Shown here piece by piece: positions 50,007-57,120 of a stretch of DNA of 64,000 nucleotides (position 1 is its first letter; each line of letters opens with the position of its first letter). The notes below the pieces were generated by a model. It was not told where the DNA came from and ran no database searches. It saw only the letters and a list, made by a program, of their open reading frames with translations. The DNA comes from an uncultured Actinomyces sp. (GTDB lineage: Bacteria > Actinomycetota > Actinomycetes > Actinomycetales > Actinomycetaceae): assembly GCA_937926195.1 (NCBI GenBank), contig CALEXZ010000029.1:9716-73715 (forward strand), given 5' to 3'. The position numbers were made by a program, and so were the translations under genes.

Positions 50007-51408
50007 GCTGTACTACTTCAACCCCTTCCGCCCGCTCGTGGAACGAGGGGGAGAGCCCGGTCTCCTCCTGGGGTCCTCGCGGGTGCTGCCCCTGCCGGAC
50101 AGCGCGTCCCACTGCTATAGCGCCATCGTGCGCGGCACCCCGGTGACGATGAAGGACGTCGTGGACGAGCTCGGCAACCACACCACCCGGGTGCTCCTCG
50201 ACAACCACGCCCTGCTCGACTACGACCCCAGTGACGACGGGCTCCTGTCCCGCACGCGCGGGCTGCTGTCCCTCACCGGAGCCGAGTCCCAGCTCGTGAC
50301 GCTCGCACACTCGACGGTCCTCATCCTCGGTGCGGGGGCCATCGGCTCCCACGTCGCGTGGATCCTCGCGGCGCACGGCGTCGGACGTCTCATCGTCCTC
50401 GATGACGACGTCGTCGAGGAGTCCAACCTCAACCGGCAGCTGCTGTACACCCGGGACGACATCGGTCGGCCGAAGGTCGAGGCGCTGGTCGATCATCTCA
50501 TGCGGCTGCGCGACGACCTGAGGGTGACGGGCCTGCGTCGGCACCTCACTAGCACGGACCAGCTGCGCGCCCTCATCCGCGAGTACCGGCCGACCGGGGT
50601 CGTCAGGGCGCTCGACACGCCGCACGACGTGACCCACTGGATCAACACGGCCTGCGTCGAGGCGCGCATCCCCTACTCCACGGGTGGGTTCGTCCAGCTC
50701 GACGCCATCGTCGGTCCGACCTACGTCCCGGGGAGGACCCCCTGCCTGAGCTGCTACGAGACCCCGGTGGAGGACACGCGGCTCATTGCCGGACGGGGAG
50801 GGACCAGCTCCTCCGTCACCGAGTTCACTGCCGCACTGGTGGCCGACGAGATCATCCGTTCGCTCACCGGAGCAACCCCCGTAGAAAACGGGCGCATGAC
50901 CGTCCGTCACGGCGCCACCGGCCACATCGAGCACCGTCGGCTCAACCGCGTCACGCACTGCCCCGTCTGCGGGTCCCGTGCGAGCACCGTCGAGGACGGG
51001 TGGTGGCGGACCCTCATGGTGCCGCTGTGGGCCACCGTCATGTGCGCGCTACCGTTCCTCATCACCCTGCCGACGTGGTCGGTGAGCCTGACGCTGGCGT
51101 ACTGGGGCGCGTGCACCCTCCTGACCGTGTTGCTGCCGCGCAGGAACCGCGCTGCGATCGTCGCCCTCGTCGCCCTCGTCTACGCCGCGATCAACTTCGC
51201 CATCACGCTGCGCTTTAACCCGTCGCTGCTGGGCGTCTCCCACCTCCCTCTAATCATTGCCATAGCGCGCGTCGTCGTTGACTTCGTCATCATGTCCTGC
51301 CTGGCGGCGATGGTCTTCGTCGTCCTCGCCGCCATCGTCCAGAGCATCGAGCAGGCCGTCGGCAGGCGCCTGCGCTCGCTGCGTGTCCTACAGGCGGTGC
51401 GGGCATGA
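49999..51408 (+). CDS. ThiF/E1-like adenylyltransferase fused to a membrane domain
   Basis: 469-residue protein. N-terminal about 95 residues form a small domain that could bind a leader peptide. Then an E1-like fold: GAGAIGS (111-117), acidic LDDDVVEESNLNRQLLY (NLNRQ 143-147), and a zinc site from CLSC (249-252) and CPVC (321-324). From residue 336 on there are about five membrane helices. E1-like enzymes such as MccB and PaaA adenylate peptide carboxylates in RiPP pathways, so activation of a precursor C-terminus or side chain is likely. The fused membrane domain is unusual. Starts in the preceding stop; ends in ATGA with the ABC ATPase. Confidence 0.85.
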   Translation: MAELYYFNPFRPLVERGGEPGLLLGSSRVLPLPDSASHCYSAIVRGTPVTMKDVVDELGNHTTRVLLDNHALLDYDPSDDGLLSRTRGLLSLTGAESQLVTLAHSTVLILGAGAIGSHVAWILAAHGVGRLIVLDDDVVEESNLNRQLLYTRDDIGRPKVEALVDHLMRLRDDLRVTGLRRHLTSTDQLRALIREYRPTGVVRALDTPHDVTHWINTACVEARIPYSTGGFVQLDAIVGPTYVPGRTPCLSCYETPVEDTRLIAGRGGTSSSVTEFTAALVADEIIRSLTGATPVENGRMTVRHGATGHIEHRRLNRVTHCPVCGSRASTVEDGWWRTLMVPLWATVMCALPFLITLPTWSVSLTLAYWGACTLLTVLLPRRNRAAIVALVALVYAAINFAITLRFNPSLLGVSHLPLIIAIARVVVDFVIMSCLAAMVFVVLAAIVQSIEQAVGRRLRSLRVLQAVRA

Positions 51409-52277
51409 GCAGGCACATCACTGTGGAGGGGGTGCAGGCCTGCTACGGCAGCGTCGTTGCCCTCGACGACATCAGCCTGAGCATTGAGCGCGGCCGCCCG
51501 CTCGCGCTCCTGGGCCGCAACGGAGCGGGTAAGACGACGCTTCTGTCCACGCTCGCCGGCCTTGTCGTGCCCACGCGCGGACACGTGCACGTCCCCCGGG
51601 GCGTGAGCGTCTCCTACCTTCCCGAGGAGCGCGGTGTGTACCCGTCCATGACAGTCACCGAGCACCTGAGGTACTTCTCCCGGATATCCGGCGCGGGCGA
51701 GGCCGCAGCCCGCCGCTGGTGCGAGGCCTTCGACCTAGTCCGGTACTCCGACTTCCGGGTACGTGAGCTCTCCAAGGGCAACCAGCAGCGCGTCCAGCTT
51801 GCCTGCGCCCTCATCGACGACCCTGACTGTGTCCTTCTCGACGAGCCGTTCTCTGGGCTCGACCCCATCGGCAAGACCCTCGTCAGCGAGGTTCTCGCGG
51901 ACTACGCCCGCGACCACTGGGTCGTGCTGTCGGCGCACGACGTGCGCGCGATCGCGGAGATGGTCACCGACATCGCCTTCGTCCGCGACGGGCGGATCGT
52001 GTGCACCGGGTCCGTGGAAGACCTGTGCACCTCCTACGGGGGCCACCGGCTGACGGTCGAGCGCCCGGAGGCCGTTGAGGACGCCGTGGCGGGAAGGCCC
52101 GGTCTGTCCTGCTCCCGGACGGAGCTGGGCTGGCTCCAGGTCCACGGCCTCAAGGACTACACAAGCGCCGTCGCTCTTCTCGCGCAGGGCTCGGACCCGG
52201 GCAGCTTCACGTGGGCCGCTCCCAGCCTGTCAGAGCTCTACGTCCTCGTTCTCGGTCACCAGGAGGACCCGTTATGA
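51405..52277 (+). CDS. ABC transporter ATP-binding protein of the peptide cluster
   Basis: 290-residue ABC ATPase. Walker A GRNGAGKTT (38-46), signature LSKGNQQRVQL, Walker B and loop CVLLDEPFSGLDP, and the switch His in LSAHD. The type is that of exporters of peptides or of self-protection pumps (CcmA/NatA-like), with a 70-residue C-terminal extension. Overlaps both neighbours by ATGA, so it is co-translated with the permease. Confidence 0.93.
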   Translation: MSRHITVEGVQACYGSVVALDDISLSIERGRPLALLGRNGAGKTTLLSTLAGLVVPTRGHVHVPRGVSVSYLPEERGVYPSMTVTEHLRYFSRISGAGEAAARRWCEAFDLVRYSDFRVRELSKGNQQRVQLACALIDDPDCVLLDEPFSGLDPIGKTLVSEVLADYARDHWVVLSAHDVRAIAEMVTDIAFVRDGRIVCTGSVEDLCTSYGGHRLTVERPEAVEDAVAGRPGLSCSRTELGWLQVHGLKDYTSAVALLAQGSDPGSFTWAAPSLSELYVLVLGHQEDPL

Positions 52278-53200
52278 CCACCACCAGTCACCGCCCCTCA
52301 CGTCAGCTCCTCACCGTCGCTCATGCCGCACTCGTCGACATGCTCCGGTCCCAGACGCTCAGGGTCGCCTCCGTCCTCATCCTGCTCGTGCTACCGGGCC
52401 TCACGTGCTGGCTTCGTACCAGCGACGCCGCAGCCGAGGTCCTCGCGTCCGCGCAGAACCAGACCGAAGGCGTCCGGATTGAGGCGTCGCAGCGCGGGCT
52501 CGTCGTCTCCCTGCTGCTGCTGTTCACTGTCTATATCTTCATCCTCGCGTGCGGGTCGATCATCACGACCTCCGTCGCCTTGGAGCGGACGTCCCGTGTG
52601 TCCGTCATGGTGTTCCGCCACGTCAACCCGCTGACCGTGGTCATGGCTCGGCTGACGGCGCTCATGGTGGCGGTCACCGGCCTGCTCCTCGGTGTCGCCG
52701 CCGAGGCGGGGGCGCTTGCGGCCCTGCACCAGCTGCCGCTCGTCGGCCTGGCCCGCATGCTGGGCCTGACCTCGCTGTCACCCGCGCAGTGGGGCGTGGC
52801 CGCCGTGTGCGCCTGCGGCGGCGTCGTCCTCTTCGCGGTCCTCTACGCGGCTGTCGGGCTGTTCGTGCGTGAGCCGAGTCAGCTGCAGTACGCGCAGTTC
52901 CCAGTCTCCTTCGTGCTCATCCTCGTCTTCGTGCTGTCCTACGTCGCCGTCTTCAACCCGGGCTCGCCGACGGCTATGGTGGCCGCCCTGCTGCCGCTGT
53001 CGGCGCCGATGGTCGAGCCAGGCAGGATCGTGGCCGGGCAGGCCGCCCCTCTTGAGCCCTGGGGGGCAGCGCTGGGCGTGGTCGTCCTGCTCGGCGTCGT
53101 CGCCGTGGTCATCGCACGTATCGTCGTGCCCAGGACCGTGGGCCGCTACAGCACGACGACGACCGTCTCCCGACGTCATCAACCTCGCCATCGTCACTAA
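52274..53200 (+). CDS. ABC transporter permease of the peptide cluster (ABC-2 type)
   Basis: 308-residue membrane protein with six helices. ATG 52274 overlaps the ATPase stop. The pattern (a first helix, a long soluble loop with AEVLASAQNQTEGVRIEA, then LLLLFTVYIFILACGSIITTSVALERTSRV) is that of NatB/ABC-2 permeases. It pairs with the preceding ATPase to export the mature peptide or protect the cell. Confidence 0.88.
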   Translation: MTTTSHRPSRQLLTVAHAALVDMLRSQTLRVASVLILLVLPGLTCWLRTSDAAAEVLASAQNQTEGVRIEASQRGLVVSLLLLFTVYIFILACGSIITTSVALERTSRVSVMVFRHVNPLTVVMARLTALMVAVTGLLLGVAAEAGALAALHQLPLVGLARMLGLTSLSPAQWGVAAVCACGGVVLFAVLYAAVGLFVREPSQLQYAQFPVSFVLILVFVLSYVAVFNPGSPTAMVAALLPLSAPMVEPGRIVAGQAAPLEPWGAALGVVVLLGVVAVVIARIVVPRTVGRYSTTTTVSRRHQPRHRH

Positions 53201-53258
53201 GCCGTCACTGAACCGTCAGTGCTCACTGCTGAGCCAGTACCCACCCAGGAGAACAGTC

Positions 53259-53522
53259 ATGACCCCCAGCAACACCACTCAGCCCACCACCATCGACGAG
53301 CTCAGGCACACGATCCACCACCTGGAGACGCGTGCCAACGCAACCCGCGTCGTCGCGGCGGTGCTCCTCGTCGTCCTCGGTCTCGCGGCGTCCCAGGACT
53401 TCCACGTGTTCCTCGTCTCGGGGGCGTGCCTGACGGTGCTGGTCGGCATCTTCGCCGTCGGCATCCCCACGCAGGTCAGGCTCCTGCGGGCGCGCCGCCA
53501 GCTCACGGCCCTCCTGCGCTGA
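53259..53522 (+). CDS. Small membrane protein, possible immunity factor
   Basis: 87-residue protein with an N-terminal helical hydrophilic part (TTIDELRHTIHHLETRANATRVV) and two membrane helices (about 31-48 and 52-72), basic C-terminus. AGGAG lies 8 bases before the ATG. It ends the peptide cluster, where immunity proteins usually lie. No family recognised; function is inference. Confidence 0.65.
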   Translation: MTPSNTTQPTTIDELRHTIHHLETRANATRVVAAVLLVVLGLAASQDFHVFLVSGACLTVLVGIFAVGIPTQVRLLRARRQLTALLR

Positions 53523-53586
53523 GCGCCCCACCCGGGGCCTGACGCCCCGCTCAGCGCGCTCGCCCGGGCGTGTTGCCGAGCAACAG

Positions 53587-54099
53587 TCAGCGGCTCCCCC
53601 GTCTGGGCGGTGTCGACCTCTCGCCTGCGAGCCGGAGGTCACGTCCTCCCTCACCGCCGCGACGACGGCGGAGCACCTCACGCTCGATCCGCTGCCCGAG
53701 AGCACCCTTGGCCAAAGGACGGTGCGCCTCACGCAGCCCCTGAAGTGCACGCTCCTGGGCGCGCGCGTCACCCGGATAGGCCACCCGGGCCACGTCGGGG
53801 GCGTCACGTCCCACAACCCGGCCGACGGTGGACAGGAGGTCCGGGTCCTGCTCCTTGAGCCCGCGCACGCACGCGATCTGGGTGTGCGCCAGCTCGATCC
53901 ACCCGCGGGCGGCATCGGGTGTCATCTGCTCGATGCTCCGTGCGCGCTCGAAGAAGGTGCTGGCCTTGTGAGCGGCTTCCGCCAGCCCCTTGTCACGGAG
54001 GCCGACATAGTTCTCGTCGAGCAGGACGGTGCCGTTCCTGTCCTCGATGACGAAGCGGTCGACGGCACCGGAGGCCACCAGGCCCTCGACGGTCGCCAC
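53587..54099 (-). CDS. Unrecognised protein, probably N-terminally truncated
   Basis: About 170 residues from a GTG at 54099; the frame stays open up to a TAG at 54166-54168 without a better start. Readable part: ERAVATVEGLVASGAVDRF and a helical region with TFFERARSIEQMTPDAARGW, then a basic, low-complexity end. It has protein-like composition but no family I can name. Its open frame ends within 10 bases of the truncated DUF4143 fragment, which points the other way. A single deletion could have removed both starts. Confidence 0.4.
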   Translation of the reverse strand: MATVEGLVASGAVDRFVIEDRNGTVLLDENYVGLRDKGLAEAAHKASTFFERARSIEQMTPDAARGWIELAHTQIACVRGLKEQDPDLLSTVGRVVGRDAPDVARVAYPGDARAQERALQGLREAHRPLAKGALGQRIEREVLRRRRGGEGGRDLRLAGERSTPPRRGSR

Positions 54100-54159
54100 G
54101 GCCCGCTCGAAGGCCTCGTCGTGCGCTGCGGCGGGCGTCCATCGTCCCGCTCCGGCTGA

Positions 54160-55011
54160 CTCGACCTAGCCGGTGTACCGCTCGGCGGTACCACCCACGT
54201 CGGTCTTGACCAGTACGTCGACGAGATCCTCCGCTCGGGACTGCCCGCGATCCGCGAGCTGCCGCTTCTCGCCCGGCAGGCTCAGCTCGACTCCTACCTT
54301 GAGCAGACGGCGCTGCACGACCTCGCGGACGGTACTCCCCGCAAGGCGCGAGGCCTGATGCGCTGGATGCGCGCCTACGCCGCGGGGGTCTCAACCTGCG
54401 CCACCTACGAGGCCATCAGCAGCTTCGCGGAGGGGCGGGCCGGGAACCCGCTGGCGGCCTCGACCACACGTGCGTACCGAGACATCCTCGAGGGGATCTG
54501 GGTCCTTGAGCCCGTACCGGGGTGGCTCCCTTCCGAGAACGAGTTCTCACGGTCCACGGGTATGGACAAGCACCAGATGTGCGATCCGGCCCTGGCGGCC
54601 CGCCTCCTCGGTCTCAGTGCCGCTGGCCTCCTGGGCGTCGGCAGACCGAGCATGACCACACTCCAGGGGGTGCCCCGCAGGACCCGTATGCTCGGCCCGC
54701 TCTTCGAGTCGCTCGTGGTCCAGAGCGTGCAGGTGTACGCCGACCTGTGCGGGGCCCGCGTCCACCACCTGCGCACCAAGGGAGGACGTCAGGAGATCGA
54801 CATCATCGTCGAGGGCTCCGACCGTCGTGTCGTGGCCATCGAGGTCAAGGCCGGAGCAGCACCCCGCCCGGAGACCACCCGCCACCTCCTGTGGCTGCGC
54901 CAGCGCCTCGGCGACAGGCTCGCCGAGGCCGTCGTCATCACCTCCGGGGACCGGGCGTACCGCGACAAGGACGGCGTCGCCGTCGTCCCGGCCGCTCTGC
55001 TCGGCCCGTAA
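54160..55011 (+). pseudogene. Fragment of an AAA_14/DUF4143 ATP-binding protein
   Basis: Open frame of 283 residues with an in-frame TGA (54157-54159) just before and no start codon near its beginning. Content is the C-terminal part of AAA_14-DUF4143 proteins: HVGLDQYVDEILRSGLP, then the DUF4143 domain with a nuclease-like end (EIDIIVEGSDRRVVAIEVKAGAAP). The N-terminal ATPase domain with Walker A is missing. A shorter translation could start at ATG 54358. The gene is therefore broken, apparently by deletion at about 54160. Confidence 0.7.
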
Positions 55012-55053
55012 GCGAAACGGCCGCGCCGCTCACCGCCCCGCTCACCGCCCCGC

Positions 55054-56541
55054 TCACCTCCCCCGCGCGGCCCACCAGGATCTCAGGGCCTCGCGGGCCA
55101 GCTCCTCGCCCAGCGGCCCCTTCTCCATGCGCAGGTCCATGAGGAAGCGGTAGGCCTCTCCGACGACGGGCCCCGGCTCAAGCCCCAGCTCGGCCATGAT
55201 CTGGGCGCCGTCGAGGTCGGGGCGGATGGCCGCCAGCTCCTCGGCCTCGGCGAGCTCGGCGATGCGCCGCTCGAGGTCGTCGTAGGCGGCGTCGAGCATG
55301 CGGGCCTTGCGCTTGTTGCGGGTCGTGACGTCGGCGCGGGTGAGCCGGTGCAGGCGCTCGAGCAGCGGGCCGGCGTCGGTGACGTAGCGGCGCACGGCCG
55401 AGTCGGACCATCCGGCGTCGGCGTACCCGTGGAAGCGCAGGTGCAGCTCGACCAGGCGCGCCACGTCCTTGACGGTCTGCTTGTCGAAACGCAGGGCGGT
55501 CAGCCTCTTCTTCGTCATGCGCGCACCGACGTGGTCGTGTCCGTGGAAGGTGACGGTGCCGCCCGGCAGGAAGCGGCGCGTGGCGGGCTTGCCGATGTCG
55601 TGGAGGATCGCCGCCAGGCGCAGGACGAGGTCGGGGGCGGGCACGGGCCCGTCGGGGCCGGTCTCCAGGTCCATGGCCTGGTCGAGGACGGTGAGCGTGT
55701 GCTCGTACACGTCCTTGTGGCGCTTGTGCTCGTCGACCGTCTCCTGCAGTGCGGACAGCTCGGGCAGGACGACGTCGCACACGCCCGTGTGCACGAGCAG
55801 CTCAAGCCCCCGGCGCGGCCAGGGCGACAGGAGCAGGCGCTCCAGCTCGGCGCGCACCCGCTCGGCGGAGACGATCTCCAGGCGCCCGGCCATCTCGCTC
55901 ATGGCGTCCATGACCTCGATGTCGACGTCGAAACCGAGCTGGGCGGCGAACCGGGCTGCGCGCATGATGCGCAGGGGGTCGTCGTCGAAGGACTGGACGG
56001 CGCTGACGGGGGTGCGCAGCACGCCTGCGGCGAGGTCGTCGAACCCGCCGCAGGGGTCGACGAGCGCAAGCTCGGGCAGGCGCAGTGCCATGGCGTTGAC
56101 GGTGAAGTCGCGTCGGGTGAGGTCGCCCTCCAGCGTGTCGCCGTAGGCGACGACGGGCTTGCGGCTGCCGACCTCGTACTCCTCGGTGCGGTACGTCGTG
56201 ACCTCGACGACGACGTCACCCTTGCGGGCCCCGATCGTGCCGAAGTCCTTACCGACGTCCCAGCAGGCGTCACCCCAGTCCCTGAGGATGGCCTCGGTCT
56301 CGTCGGGGCGGGCGGAGGTGGTGCAGTCCAGGTCGTGGGGGGCGACGCCGAGGAAGGCGTCTCGCACGGGGCCGCCGACGAGGGCGAGCTCGTGCCCGGC
56401 GCGCACAAAGCGGTGTCCGAGGGCGGCGAGCGAGGCCGGAAGGTGGGCGAGCGCGTCACGGGCCGTGGCGGTCAGTCCCGCGTCGTCCCGGGTGAGATCG
56501 GTCGCCTGGACGGTGCTCGTCGTGGTCTTCGGGTCGCTCAT
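55054..56541 (-). CDS. pcnA: CCA tRNA nucleotidyltransferase / poly(A) polymerase family
   Basis: 495-residue enzyme. N-terminal nucleotidyltransferase: ELALVGGPVRDAFLGVAPHDLDCTTSA (GG and DxD active site), RRDFTVNAMAL and DDPLRIMRAARFAAQLGFDVD. It then has an HD domain (AAILHDIGKPATRRFLPGGTVTFHGHDHVGA) with metal-binding residues, as in actinobacterial PcnA/CCA enzymes. It adds CCA to tRNA 3' ends. ATG 56541 gives the proper start. Divergent from the Nudix gene and part of the conserved pcnA-murJ-trxB block. Confidence 0.95.
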   Translation of the reverse strand: MSDPKTTTSTVQATDLTRDDAGLTATARDALAHLPASLAALGHRFVRAGHELALVGGPVRDAFLGVAPHDLDCTTSARPDETEAILRDWGDACWDVGKDFGTIGARKGDVVVEVTTYRTEEYEVGSRKPVVAYGDTLEGDLTRRDFTVNAMALRLPELALVDPCGGFDDLAAGVLRTPVSAVQSFDDDPLRIMRAARFAAQLGFDVDIEVMDAMSEMAGRLEIVSAERVRAELERLLLSPWPRRGLELLVHTGVCDVVLPELSALQETVDEHKRHKDVYEHTLTVLDQAMDLETGPDGPVPAPDLVLRLAAILHDIGKPATRRFLPGGTVTFHGHDHVGARMTKKRLTALRFDKQTVKDVARLVELHLRFHGYADAGWSDSAVRRYVTDAGPLLERLHRLTRADVTTRNKRKARMLDAAYDDLERRIAELAEAEELAAIRPDLDGAQIMAELGLEPGPVVGEAYRFLMDLRMEKGPLGEELAREALRSWWAARGR

Positions 56542-56597
56542 CTGGCCAAGGGTGCCACGTGGAGCGGGCGGCGACCGACCGACGGAGCGGGACCGCC

Positions 56598-56603
56598 TAG
56601 AGT
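56598..56603 (+). promoter_or_regulatory. -10 element giving a leaderless Nudix mRNA
   Basis: TAGAGT ends 7 bases before the ATG at 56611, and no Shine-Dalgarno sequence is present, so the mRNA of the Nudix-DUF6049-murJ run probably starts at the A of ATG. Confidence 0.5.
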
Positions 56604-56610
56604 GTCCCCT

Positions 56611-57120
56611 ATGCCCGGTCACCGCACTCGCCGTCCCCACGCCGGCTCACAGCCGCGCCGGGCGAGTGCACGCCACCTGCCTGTCGTCGACGAGACGAGT
56701 GCGGGCGGCCTGGTCATTGACGTTCATGACGGCCGGGCCGTGACTGCCGTCATCGCGCGCCGCAACCGTGGCGGCCGTCTGGAGTGGTGCCTGCCCAAGG
56801 GCCACCTGGAGGGTGAGGAGACGGCCGAGCAGGCGGCGGTGCGGGAGATCGCCGAGGAGACCGGTATCACAGGTCGCGTGCTGCGGCACCTGGCGACCAT
56901 CGACTACTGGTTCGCCGGTGACGACCACCGTGTCCACAAGGTTGTCCACCACTTCCTCCTGGAGGCCATCGGCGGCGAGCTGACGACGCGCAACGACCCG
57001 GATCACGAGGCCGAGGACGTTGCCTGGGTGGACCTGGATGAGGTGTCTCGCCGCCTGGCCTACCCGAACGAGCGGCGCATCGTCGCCGCGGCCCGCGAGA
57101 TCCTCGTCGGGGACGGGTGA
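56611..57120 (+). CDS. Nudix hydrolase
   Basis: 169-residue Nudix protein with the complete box GHLEGEETAEQAAVREIAEETG. The first 30 residues are basic and disordered. The family hydrolyses nucleoside diphosphate derivatives; in this position of actinobacterial genomes (between pcnA and DUF6049) it is conserved, but the substrate is unknown. Overlaps DUF6049 by GTGA. Confidence 0.92.
   Translation: MPGHRTRRPHAGSQPRRASARHLPVVDETSAGGLVIDVHDGRAVTAVIARRNRGGRLEWCLPKGHLEGEETAEQAAVREIAEETGITGRVLRHLATIDYWFAGDDHRVHKVVHHFLLEAIGGELTTRNDPDHEAEDVAWVDLDEVSRRLAYPNERRIVAAAREILVGDG

Noticed and set aside
53201..53230. Terminator hairpin after the ABC permease
   Set aside because: CACTGA/TCAGTG is only 6 bp, and the next small gene follows in the same direction.
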